The position numbers and the translations under genes were made by a program. The notes beneath the pieces were generated by a model. It saw only the letters and a list, made by a program, of their open reading frames with translations. It ran no database searches and was not told the DNA's origin. This document shows, one piece after another, positions 48,601-57,733 of a stretch of DNA of 64,000 nt; positions within the stretch are counted from its first letter, which is position 1, and every line of letters begins with the position of its first letter. This stretch comes from Salvator merianae (taxonomy: Eukaryota > Chordata > Lepidosauria > Squamata > Teiidae). The stretch is taken from contig QVOM02000057.1 of NCBI GenBank assembly GCA_003586115.2, forward strand, positions 4,466,447 through 4,530,446. The letters run 5' to 3'.

Positions 48601-51600
48601 AGTGGTAGAGCCAAGTGCCTGGAAAGCAGAGGGTTGCCAGTTCAATCCCTGACCTCTCTCTAGAAGTAGACAGTGGCAAACCATTTCTGTATCTCTGCCA
48701 AGAAAACCACAAAGAGATGCCCATGCAATCAACCAGTAGTCAGCCAAAACTCAGTGGTACCCAACAACAATGATTAAAAGCAATGCCACAGGGAGCTATA
48801 CTCTATTTTAGCTTGGTAAGCGTAGCGTGTTAAGATGCACTGACTGCTTTTGTGTTGTAGGAGTAGTAATATTTTCAAAGGCTAGATGGTTATCGAAAGC
48901 GAATAACTTAGTGTTCTGTTTCTGATGACATAATGTCAAATACTCTATATGGAAAGTTGCTGGATAAAATATTTGTTACTTGGTAATTTATTTACCAATG
49001 AAGTCCACTCCCATATATATCTAAAAAAAAAAAAAAAATCAAAGGATTTATCAGTGGGAAGGGACACCTAAGGTCAACTAGTCTAACCCCCTATTCATTG
49101 TCGGAATCTCCTAAACCAATCTTCTAACAGATGACCAACCAGTCTCCGCTTGAAAACCTCCAGCAAAAGGAGCCCACAACTATATAAGTGAGGCTATTCC
49201 ACTACTTAGCAATTGCTACAGTCAGAAAACTTATCTAAATGCCTCGCCTGAATCCTTTTACTTTTAATTCCGTTCCACTGGCCCTTGTCCTCAAGAACGG
49301 CAGATAACTACTTCATCCGAAGCCCGATCTGTGGTTCATCTTAGCTCAGCGGTGCTTACACCAGGGATCGCTACTGTGACATGTCAGGAAACTATGGGCT
49401 TTTGATCTCCCTTACTCACCACCTGGGGTCGAGAAGCAACCAAATGGAAAAGCTCTGATTCTTAAGCTGGTTACCAGACTCCCTTATTCTTGCTGACTGA
49501 GAACAGCTTTCTGGGGGGGTTGTAAAATAATCTTTCTCAGACCCTCTACATATACAGCAGCTATTCCCTCCTGCTAGAAATAACAAAGACACTAGTCCTC
49601 GTTGTTCTAAAGAAAGGATTGGTTTGTAAAGCAGCTGTTTGTAAAGAAGCTGTTTGTAAAGAAGCTGCCTTATTCTGTGTTTATCTGCATAGGTTATATC
49701 TTTCCACAATTTCTGATACAGAAGTAGATCTCCATTACCTTCTGCTGGGGGCTGAACCTGCCATTCTTTGCTTTCTAGGCCCTTGCTGTAGCACAGTGCT
49801 GCAGTCAATATATGAACCCATCCATGCAGTATTCTGGGTAGAAAACAGAAGCGCTTTGCCATTGCCTCCTTCCATGGAGATGCCAGGGTTGAACGAGCAT
49901 CCCTCTGTTTTCCAAACAGTTGCTCTACCACTGTGCTGCAGACGTATCCATGCAGCTTTCTTGGCAAAGATACAGAAATGGTTGGCCATCACCTACATCT
50001 GGGAGAGGTTGGGGATCGAACTGGCAACCCTCTGGTTTCCAGGCTGCTTGCATTACCACTGAGGTACACACACTCCCAGACTTCATGGGATCCCTCTGCG
50101 CAGTTTTCTTGGCAGAGATACAGAAGTGGTTTGCCATTCCCTACTTCTGGGAGAGGTTGGGGATCGAACCGGCAACCTTCTGCTTTCCAGGTAATTGCTC
50201 TGCCCCTGAATTATAGCCACTCCCAGGCTGATTTTACAGTAGTGAAAAATACAGAAAGAAATAATGTCATGCTTTCACAAAATAATTTATTCGTTCTCAT
50301 TGTTCTGCAGAAAGGACTAATATAGTCAAGAATACCCTGCCATATCCCCCCCCCTTTTTTTTGGGGGGGTCGTTTCCCTTTAGTGTTTTGGACTACACTT
50401 GCCATCAGCCCCAAGAAGCAGTGGTTGTGAAAAGCCCAAATGTACATTTGGAATTGAGGCTATACTCTAGGACGGCAGTCACCAAAGTCATGTGCACGTC
50501 GTCACGACTCCTGCAATAATCATCTCTACTCATTTTTGAAGTGCTTTGCGTGGTTTCCTTAGAGATGCCTGCCCAATCCAATTGGGGACACGTCCTAAAA
50601 CATCTGTCTAATCTGGGCTGTTTTGGCTTCAATCCCTCTAAAACGAGGCGGCCGTGAACAGCTAAATCTAAGTCTCTCCACAGTCTCAATGCATGCTTTT
50701 GGAAGAAGCAGAAACCCTATTCAATATTCACCATGCCCCCCCCAATACTCAAGAATTAAATCCAGAGTTAGACAACATGGGTTGGGTCCCTGCAGCTTAA
50801 GCAACCAGAAACAGACTGTGAGGCTTTGGGAGAGTGACACAAATTTCCATCTGCCCTAGAGGGCTGTAAAAGACTGCACTTTGGCGATTAAAAAAAAAAC
50901 AAACAAACCTCAGAAAGCATTAATTCACATTAAAACGGCTTCCATCTGTGCTCCCACACACGCCTGATATCTTTCAAGAACTGCCATTGTGTGGCAGTTG
51001 ATTTATAGAGCATGCTATTTGTGTACAGCAAAATTAGAATGTGAAATAAATAGGAAAACAAACAACAACAACAATAATAATAATAGTAGTAGTAGTAGTA
51101 GTAGACGACGATAATTCAAGTTGGCCATTGTCGATGCGGTTTTTTAAGCACCAATTAAAGGTGGCAAATTTGAACTATTCCTTCCCTATTTACTGTATTT
51201 GGGTGGAGGGGAGGCAGTAAATAACGCTCCAGCTGTTTTTATTTTTGATGTCCCTGGCAGAAACTTTGCTGCAGCATGGCAAAGAGAAGTTACCTAGCCT
51301 GTACGGTGGTGGTCCCCACTCTGTTTTTAGTGGGTTCCTTTTAAAATTTGGTTTCTTTTCTTTCTTTCTTTTTTTTTTTTTACTCTTGTAACCCGCCCTG
51401 AGACCTTCCGGTATAGGGTGGGATCAGAATACAAATTAATTAATTAATTAATTAAATAAATAAATCATTGTTCTGGGGAAAGCTGCCAGGGGGGGGGCAG
51501 AATGGGGAGGGCAAAGGGCCAGTTAGAAGCTACTAGCGGATAAATCAGAAGGCATCATGCTGGCACAGCCCTGAGCCCTCAGACGCCTCTGAGCCGACAA

Positions 51601-53514
51601 GCGCCTTTGGGAGGGGCAAGAATTAAAGGAGGGGTCTCTGAACTTCTTTTCGGCCTCCCAAGAGAGGGTGGGGTGCGACTTTGAGGAGACAGGTGCGAAT
51701 CCGCCCAGAGGTGTGGGCTGCGAAGCAACAACGTCCCCACCTGGGGTGCCAGCATCTTCCCCTCTACCCTTATCTTGCTTGCCTTACGATCCCTGCTAAA
51801 AGGGGGAAGATAATGAAACAAAGGAAGTTTTTGCTTCCCACCCTCCCCGTCCAAGCACTCCCGGGGGCTGGGGTACTCCCTGATCCAGAATAGACATCAC
51901 GTCATCCCATCCTCTTGGAGCTATCCGTCTGCACCTGCTCCCTCATGCTTTCCTTAGCGCCCCCCCCCCATGGGAAGGCAATCAGGCTGGAAGACAATGC
52001 CTTCCCCACCCCCACCCCCTCCCAATCTCCTGGACTAATTCAGTCCTTCTGCTTAAGTACCGGATCAGGTCTGCCCTCCCCGCCGGACCGATTTAACCAG
52101 TTGCCAAGGCCAGGCACGCCCGTGCGCGAGAAGGGGGGAACCAACCGAAAGGGACACGCTTGGAAAGCAAGGCAGAGCATGGAGGGGACAGTGGGAAACC
52201 GAAACGAACTCAGCTTTTGGCCCACGAGGGTTGGGGAGGGGCCCTCCCGTCCTCAGGTTGAAAGGATGGCAGGCCATCAAGATTTCTACCAGTACAGAGA
52301 TTCTGTTTTTCAGCATAGGGAGATGGAATACTGAGGGCAAGGACTGTGTGTGTGAGAGGCAGACAGAAAGAAAAGAGAAAGAAAAACATTGTTGTCAAAG
52401 TTCAGACAAAGAAAGATTTGGGAGAGGGGTTTTTTTTGGGGGGGGGGAGGATTGGGAGAGGAAAGTTGTTTGTTTATTGGTTTTGCAGAAAACCCAAAAT
52501 GCGAGAGAAGGGATCTGTTGACATTTAAGCCCCCCCCCACACACACACAGCTGGGAGTCAGGTCCCTTAATCCAGATTACAGCTGAACTGCTAACTGTGT
52601 TCCCCCTACACTTCCCCCTAGGGTGTGTGCCTGTCAACTCCCTGCAGCTGTGAATTCAGGCCAAACAGCATCGTGTGGCGAAGACGGAGATGGGCAGAGC
52701 CGGAAGAAGGGACAGTAATCCCTTTTCTGGGTCAGTACCAATGAGAGCGGTTCCGTGCGATTGAAAGATGTCTTCTGCATGGCGGAGGAGCTGGCAAAGC
52801 CAAGAAAGGGGGGGGGCTGGCGGCTGGCTGGGAGGCTGCCAACCAGAGCACAAGGCAGGCCGAGTGTCACGAGCAGGCTGTGTTGCAAAGACAGATGTTG
52901 CGAGCGAGGGTGCTCGGGCCTACGATAATAGCCGAGGGGAGATGCTATTCGAGTCCCTTGTGGGCAGTGCGGCTCCGTCTTTAAAATGGCCAGACGGGCC
53001 AATATTTTTCCTTCCAAGGCTACCCAGTTAGGCAGCCAGCGAAAATCGATTTCAGGGGCTTGTCTGAACACCTTGGGCTTTTCACGTGACTATCGCCTCT
53101 CCCTTTACCTGGTCATTGCCTTCGACGGATCACGGCCGAGCTGTTCAGAATTCTGGTGGTAGGATAGATTAGACATATAGGGTGAGAAAGGGGGGGAGAT
53201 TGTATTGCCATGGGAGGGAACGAGAAGAGACTGGGGGTGGGGTGCAAAATTCTGCCCCTCGGGGCCGTCCGAGAGTGTTAAAAAGGCCCTGAGCCTGGCG
53301 GTGGGGGTGACTGGAGAGACGGAGGGTGTCAGGTTTCCCCTCACCGCGGCGCCTAGGAAAAGGCCTGGTGCTGTTTGCTTTTCGGGGCGGGCGGGAGGCG
53401 CTTGTTCGGTGGGGAGGGGAGTTCGCGAGCAAAAGGGAAAGAAAGGTGGCATTGCGCAGCACACAGCCGCACGCACTCACCGAAGCTGGGGCGGACGCTG
53501 GCGATCTCGGCCAT
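36676..53514 (-). CDS. SYT11: Synaptotagmin-11, complete coding region
   Basis: A vesicle-membrane C2-domain protein of neurons and other cells, in the synaptotagmin-4/11 group that restrains rather than triggers exocytosis and endocytosis. Coding exons: 53481-53514, 44927-45750, 38189-38309, 36676-36986; the sum is 1290 bases, 429 residues (human 431). The N-terminus [12 protein letters not shown] is followed by a membrane segment at about 15-37, a cysteine pair just after it (TCCHQQ) and a basic linker. C2A is at about 157-280 and C2B at about 290-415, ending [10 protein letters not shown]2A has Ser at residue 247 (VLSFDRFS) where Ca-binding synaptotagmins have Asp; this substitution is a known mark of SYT4/SYT11. 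Intron 1 is 7.7 kb. The start has a strong context (gccgccATGG). Confidence 0.97.
38511..38594. repeat. (ATCC)n/(ATCT)n microsatellite
   Basis: About twenty four-base units in the SYT11 intron between exons 2 and 3, about 200 bases from the 38309 exon border. Confidence 0.9.
39024..39140 (-). mobile_element. CR1-like LINE 3'UTR copy
   Basis: Minus-strand copy starting taagaacaaaagaggagccc on the plus text, with agcccatctagtccagcatc. Confidence 0.75.
40270..40600 (+). mobile_element. LINE ORF2 C-terminal and 3' fragment
   Basis: Contains ggcacctgcaatctggaaca (APAIWN-like) followed by ctccctgtgaggcacctgct. It matches the LINE family at 61990-62255 in order of motifs. Confidence 0.55.
42307..42682. 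mobile_element. CR1-like LINE 3' ends in inverted arrangement
   Basis: A minus-strand copy (42307-42525), then a short second minus-strand piece (42526-42582) facing a plus-strand copy (42583-42682). The last two mirror each other: gccctgctggatcaggccac near 42534 against gtggcctgatccagcagggc near 42650. This makes a hairpin with arms of about 55 bases. Confidence 0.8.
43503..44092. repeat. Long polypurine (G/GGAA/GAAA) tract with assembly gap
   Basis: A G-run (about 43503-43514), then GGGA/GGAA units, the gap 43538-43795, and almost 300 bases of G and A only, ending in (GGAA)n and (GGAC)n. One strand is nearly all purine, so triplex or slippage structures are possible. It lies in SYT11 intron 2. 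Confidence 0.9.
43538..43795. other. Assembly gap (258 N)
   Basis: Run of N inside the polypurine tract; the tract is probably longer than shown. Confidence 0.99.
44726..44862 (+). mobile_element. CR1-like LINE 3' end next to SYT11 exon 2
   Basis: Plus-strand copy ending ctcctcttatgttcttatgt, only about 65 bases beyond the exon 2 donor (44926) in the intron. Confidence 0.75.
45980..46147. mobile_element. Short fold-back element (MITE-like)
   Basis: Begins tagagatgggcatgaacc and ends gaatcgacacatctct, so the ends are inverted (agagatgNg). The inside is full of gcggttcggttcg motifs in both directions, including gaaccgcttagcggttc, a 17-base palindrome. No coding capacity. It resembles non-autonomous DNA transposons; the superfamily is not determined. 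Located in SYT11 intron 1. Confidence 0.6.
47075..47160. mobile_element. Half copy of the 57257-57436 fold-back element
   Basis: Shares ttctgcactgggccttattg and tggattatatcccggaacag with the right arm of the element in the GON4L 5' region, but has no matching second arm. Confidence 0.55.
48476..48770 (+). mobile_element. Two tRNA-derived SINE copies in tandem
   Basis: Each copy has ctggaaagcagagggttgcc, a B-box-like ggttgccagttcaatccc, then ggcaaaccatttctgtatct and tgccaagaaaac. An A-box-like ctcagtggtagagcc precedes the second. Family name unknown. In SYT11 intron 1. Confidence 0.7.
49030..49310 (-). mobile_element. CR1-like LINE fragment
   Basis: Contains ggtcaactagtctaaccccc, aatctcctaaaccaatcttc, cgcttgaaaacctccagc and gttccactggcccttgtcct, blocks I recall from CR1-type repeats of birds and reptiles. 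It is old and diverged, and differs from the young family at 1999-2525. Confidence 0.5.
49621..49669. repeat. 17-bp tandem repeat
   Basis: Three copies of a unit close to tttgtaaagaagctgt. Confidence 0.8.
49780..50225 (-). mobile_element. Three tRNA-derived SINE copies in a row
   Basis: Same family as 48476-48770 but on the minus strand. On the plus text each shows ttttcttggcagagatacag, then ggttggggatcgaaccggca (B-box complement) and tgctttccaggt. Copies start near 49810, 49955 and 50095; the third is the least degraded. Confidence 0.75.
51061..51110. repeat. Composite trinucleotide repeat
   Basis: (AAC)n passes into (AAT)n, (AGT)n and (GAC)n in one run, each one base different from the next. 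Confidence 0.9.
51376..51464 (+). mobile_element. LINE 3' tail
   Basis: Contains taacccgccctgagaccttc, ggtatagggtgggat and then (AATT)n(AAAT)n, matching the 3' end of the copy at 25262-25694. A similar degraded end lies at about 48320-48425. Confidence 0.65.
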
Positions 53515-53760
53515 GGCGGCTGGGAGCAGCGGCGGCCTGCTGCGCGCAAGAGGCCCGAGGATGCTCTGGTGCGAGGGATGCAGTAGCGGCCGACTGGTCC
53601 TGATGCAGCGTTGGCTCCGCCCACTTAGAACGATCCCCGGACAGGGCCCGCCTCCTACGAGCGCGGCAAGCCACGCCCGCCGCAGGCGCTGCTTCTTCAC
53701 CGGAGGCGTTCGGGCGTGACTCGGCTTTTCTCGGCGGGGGCGGGGGGGGGGGAGAGAGGG
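53170..53760 (-). promoter_or_regulatory. SYT11: SYT11 CpG-rich promoter and first exon
   Basis: CpG-dense sequence surrounds the SYT11 ATG at 53514 and continues about 240 bases upstream, with ccccgcccccgcc-like boxes on the minus strand near 53730-53750. No TATA box seen. Confidence 0.65.
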
Positions 53761-53764
53761 CAAG

Positions 53765-55650
53765 ATTAGCGTAATTTGTTTGGCTTAAGTCTTTCTGGCT
53801 TTTCTGAGTCCCGTTGCAAAGTGTTATTTACTGGGCAATCGTGTTTACAGTTACTTCTTCACTATATGCAAAAACATTAAATATTACTATCGCTATAACC
53901 TTCTACCATTTAAAGATCGCTTTGCTAGTCTCTGGCTTTCAGCATTGCCTACCTCACAGGGCAGTTGTGAACAAAGGTGGAGCACGGGCAGGAGAATGGA
54001 GTGTGCAGTCTTGAGTACTTTGGAAAAAAAGTGGGTAGAAAGGCTGCAAAGTATCATTTACGTTGCCACCTTTTTTGCACTGTGTTTTAAAAACTATGTT
54101 TTTATATAAATATTACGATTCTGTTAGTTCTTGTTCTTCGTGCACCGCTTGGAGATTATATTTTAATTGGAAGCAGTATATAAATATTTTAAATAAATAA
54201 ACATTAGAAGCACAATGTTTCATTTTACAATCTATATTGCTATTTTCTTTTGGGAGTCCAGCTGTTCACAGTCCATGTTGCATGGTAAAAATGCCTCGAG
54301 ATTCCCAGGGAGAAATGGTTTTTATTTCTTTTTTTTTTTTTTTTTTTTACATTTCTAATAGTCCTCAAGGCAACAAACATGATTTCCTTTCCTTTCACTT
54401 TATCCAGGAACTTGTCTAAGACAGCTTCCTTAACCAAATGGGATTTTTATCATAGGCTGTATCCAGAAGGCCATTTTGCATTAACACCACAGGGGCATCC
54501 ATTGTCTTCTTATTGTGGCGATTAAACCAGCGACCCTTTGCTTTTCACCCAGTTTGCTCTACCACTGAGCAGATAAACCTAGCCTGTGTTCACATCTAAA
54601 TTTTAATCCAGCAGCCTCAGACTATCTTCAGAGCGAGAGAATACATCAGCAAAGCAATTGGTCAGTTCCTTTCCACGTTATCTAACCCAAAGGTGGATTT
54701 TTGGAGTTAGAGAATGCTGAAAGAAAACAGCTTATCATTTTGTTGATGAGTTCTCTGGCTCTGAAAGTGGACAGAAGCTGCATTAAAACTTCGGTGTGAA
54801 TGCACCCCTAAAGTCATAGAAACATGTTACAACAGGAAGCAAAATGTATGCTGTGACAATGATATTGATAACATACCTTCCACATTTCTCTTTCCAGCAC
54901 AGCTGTGGTGTCTGGGGCTAAGGGAAGCTGTAGTGTTGAAATATTTGGTAAGGATTGGGCTGGTGATAATGAAGATATACTGTGTATCATAGTTAACTAT
55001 TCAGAATCAGATTCCTTTAATTTGCCAGAACTTTTAAGTCAAAGGAAGTATCCAAACACTTGTGCAACTGATTTCTAGTGGCAATTCTTCCCAGCTCTCT
55101 TTACATGTAATAATTTCAAGCTTCTCTGCTCTATAACTTTGAGCTCCCCCCCCCCAAGCTGTGCACTGCAGTAAAAAAGGAACAAACCATTGAATAAGCA
55201 TGTTAAATGGTATTTTCTGTCATGGTAGGATTTAGCAGCAGCTTGACTTGGATTTTTGAAGCGCCACATCCCCTCTGGAATAGCTAAGGACAATTGCACT
55301 GTGGTTGGCCAGTGCAAAACTTTTCTTGGGAGTTGTGCTATCATCTTGCCCAGTGTGGCACAAGTCCACCCATGGGCACTCAGCTGCTTGCTTTAACTGT
55401 GGCTTTCCAAAATGAAATTCATTGCACCACCTGAGTAGTAATTATGCCATGATGACATCATTGCAAGGCTGGAGACTGCATGCATGCAGTGTGTGACGTA
55501 GACAGATACCCACCCTCTCCTTCTCACGTTTTATCTTTTGCCAGTAGCTAAGCAATATCTGGAGCAAGAAATATATGGGGCCATGCCCTGTGCCCACAAC
55601 AAAGATGGCTGTATAGAGTTACATAACTTCACTTTCTCCTCCCCCCCGCT
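53765..55650. other. SYT11-GON4L divergent intergenic region
   Basis: AT-rich sequence between the two CpG-rich promoters. It holds a LINE 3' end at about 54075-54205 (gcaccgcttggagattatat, then ataaatattttaaataaata), a poly(T) run at 54330-54349 and a tRNA-like SINE remnant on the minus strand at about 54520-54590. Nothing else is recognised. Confidence 0.6.
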
Positions 55651-55931
55651 TGTTCTGATGTCATGTGATAAGAGGGCGTGTGCTTTTATAGCTCGGCGGT
55701 CAGATAATAATACTTCCCTCCTCCCTGCCAGGAACAAGCATGGCGGCACAAGACACTCTGTAATGCGTCTGCCCGCGCCTAGCCGCTTCCGTCTCGTTTC
55801 TCTCTCGCTTAATACTCCCTTCCCCCCGCCTCGGCCGCGCGTCACTTCCGCTTCCGTCTTGAGCAAAGCGGCGGGGCTCCCGGATTGGAAAATGGCAAAA
55901 GCGGAGCGCGGCTGTGCGGCTGAGGGGGAGG

Positions 55932-56077
55932 NNNNNNNNNNNNNNNNNNNNNNNNNNNNNNNNNNNNNNNNNNNNNNNNNNNNNNNNNNNNNNNNNNNNN
56001 NNNNNNNNNNNNNNNNNNNNNNNNNNNNNNNNNNNNNNNNNNNNNNNNNNNNNNNNNNNNNNNNNNNNNNNNNNNNN
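55932..56077. other. Assembly gap (146 N)
   Basis: Run of N in the GON4L promoter region, directly beside the long G-run. Confidence 0.99.
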
Positions 56078-56083
56078 ACGAGT

Positions 56084-56134
56084 GGGGGGGGGGGGGGGGG
56101 GGGGTGGGGGGGGGGGGGGGGGCGGGGGGGGGGG
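56084..56134 (+). repeat. Poly(G) tract, 51 bases with two interruptions
   Basis: 21 G, one T, 17 G, one C, 11 G. Strong G-quadruplex potential on the plus strand. Run length is also a place where sequencing errors are common. Confidence 0.9.
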
Positions 56135-56350
56135 TCAGGATAGGTCCCAAGGTGTGGGGAGCCGGCCGCTGGGGTGGGAAGGCCCGGGCTGCCTGCCTCT
56201 TATTTAGCATCTTTCTTCTCAGTGTCCCTTCAGCCCAGAGAACAAAATGCCAAATAAGGACGAGAGTAAAATCTCCCTCTTCAGCCCACAGGGCGCAAGG
56301 CCTGGTCGTGTTGGCCCCCATATCCCCCACTTTGTGGCCTAGGGGGCGAA

Positions 56351-56544
56351 TTATATATTATTATTATATATTATTGTTGTTGTTATTATTGTTATTGCAG
56401 TATGGCTGCATATTATCATTATTATTTTTATTATTATTGCAGTATGGCTGCATATTATCATTACTGCAGTCCAGCTGGATATTATTCTTATTATTGCTGT
56501 TATTGCAGTCTGGCTGGATATTGCCATTGCTGGTATTGCTGCGG
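56351..56544. repeat. ATT-rich minisatellite
   Basis: TTATTATT runs broken by a repeated block, ttattgcagtatggctgcat or close relatives (about four copies, the last reading attgcagtctggctggatat). Confidence 0.85.
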
Positions 56545-57256
56545 ACTGACATCTTGTTATTTTGGCTGAAAAGTGGGCTGTTTTTACCCCTAGGCATCTT
56601 GTCCCTCATTATGTCTTTAGGTTTTATTATAAATATGAGGGATGTCACCACTTGGGCAAAAAACCGGGATAGCATTATTATTACAATATCCAGTGGTATG
56701 TGGTACCTATGGTGCCTGATGAGACACAGAACAAAACAGTGATAAGGAAGCAGGACCAGCAGTTAGGCTGATAGAGTTAATGGTAGTTGAAAGAAATGTA
56801 ACAAAAGTATTCCACTTTTCAGTCTAAATGAGAGAATGTTAAATAATAATGTCGTCTCTTATCCCAAGTGCCTGAACGTCTAATAAGAATAATAACAGTG
56901 ATAGTGATATTCCATTTCTCAGTTTAAATGACAAGCATAACAACAATAATAATAACATCCCACTTTTTTCATCCTCAGCAATATCCAAGGATAGTACAGT
57001 TAATATTAATAATAATGCGTTAACGTAGCGTGTGCGTTTGTATTTCAGATCATATGTTTTATGCTTATGTGTTTTGTAACCACACTTCTCAGCTTAAATG
57101 ACAATTTTAAAAGAATTGGATTTCTATCCTGCTCTATGCCCTGAGGTCTCAGGGCAGGGTTGCAACAATTAAAATACATAAAAATTAGAGTCTTGTAAAT
57201 AATGCTTAAAAAATAGTGAAACATCTCTGTTTTCTTTTTCAAATGGAGAATTAATA

Positions 57257-57436
57257 GGCCTTTCTGCATTTGGACTTATTTCAGATTATATCTCAGAATA
57301 GGGACCTGCCACCTGCATGTTAGTGCAGACTGTGGTAGACCCTGGGCAAGACCTTTTATTGTTTGCACTAGCATGTGGATGGCAGGTCCCTATTCCGGGA
57401 TATAATCCACAATAAGGCCAAGTGCAGAAACGGCCA
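57257..57436. mobile_element. Fold-back element with arms of about 72 bp
   Basis: The left arm (57257-57330) and the reverse complement of the right arm (57365-57436) agree for nearly their full length. Shared blocks include gattatatc, gaatagggacctgcca and catg(t/c)tagtgca. The short central part reads agaccctgggcaagaccttt. No coding capacity. It lies in the GON4L 5' intron, about 250 bases before the ATG exon. Looks like a MITE; class not determined. Confidence 0.75.
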
Positions 57437-57733
57437 ATGTTAGCAAAGAATAAGAGTTTTGCTTTTAGGGAACAGAAGAGGCAGAATTTCTTATATACTC
57501 AGCCTCTCAACAGCACTTTCTGTTCTTAATAGAGAGCAAGCAGTTAGAGATGTGCAAAAGCAGTTTTGCATTTGCAAATTCAATGGAATGTTTTGCATTT
57601 GTGGATATTGACATTGAATTGAAAACCTGAATTTCATTTGTGAACATCCGTATAAGCAATCTAACTTCCTGCTTCCTGTGCTTGCAGAGTGATACCAGGA
57701 GAGCTTTAGTCTCTCCCTTCTCTCTCCCCGAAG

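Larger units (their letters stand above)
55660..56330 (+). promoter_or_regulatory. GON4L: GON4L promoter and probable first exon (contains gap)
   Basis: CpG-rich sequence with cacttccgcttccgtctt at 55843-55860, whose complement carries ETS-type GGAAG cores (CGGAAGT), near a TGACGC half-site. An ATG at 55891 opens MAKAERGCAAEGE, which runs into the gap. No donor site is visible before the gap at 55932, so the first exon border is probably hidden in it. Confidence 0.5.

Noticed and set aside
48476..50225. tRNA-like boxes as real tRNA genes
   Set aside because: Only A- and B-box remnants with SINE bodies; no cloverleaf and several similar diverged copies.
56104..56742. 212-codon plus-strand frame as a GON4L 5' coding exon
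   Set aside because: Made of the G-run and ATT repeat; leucine-rich by composition, no homology.
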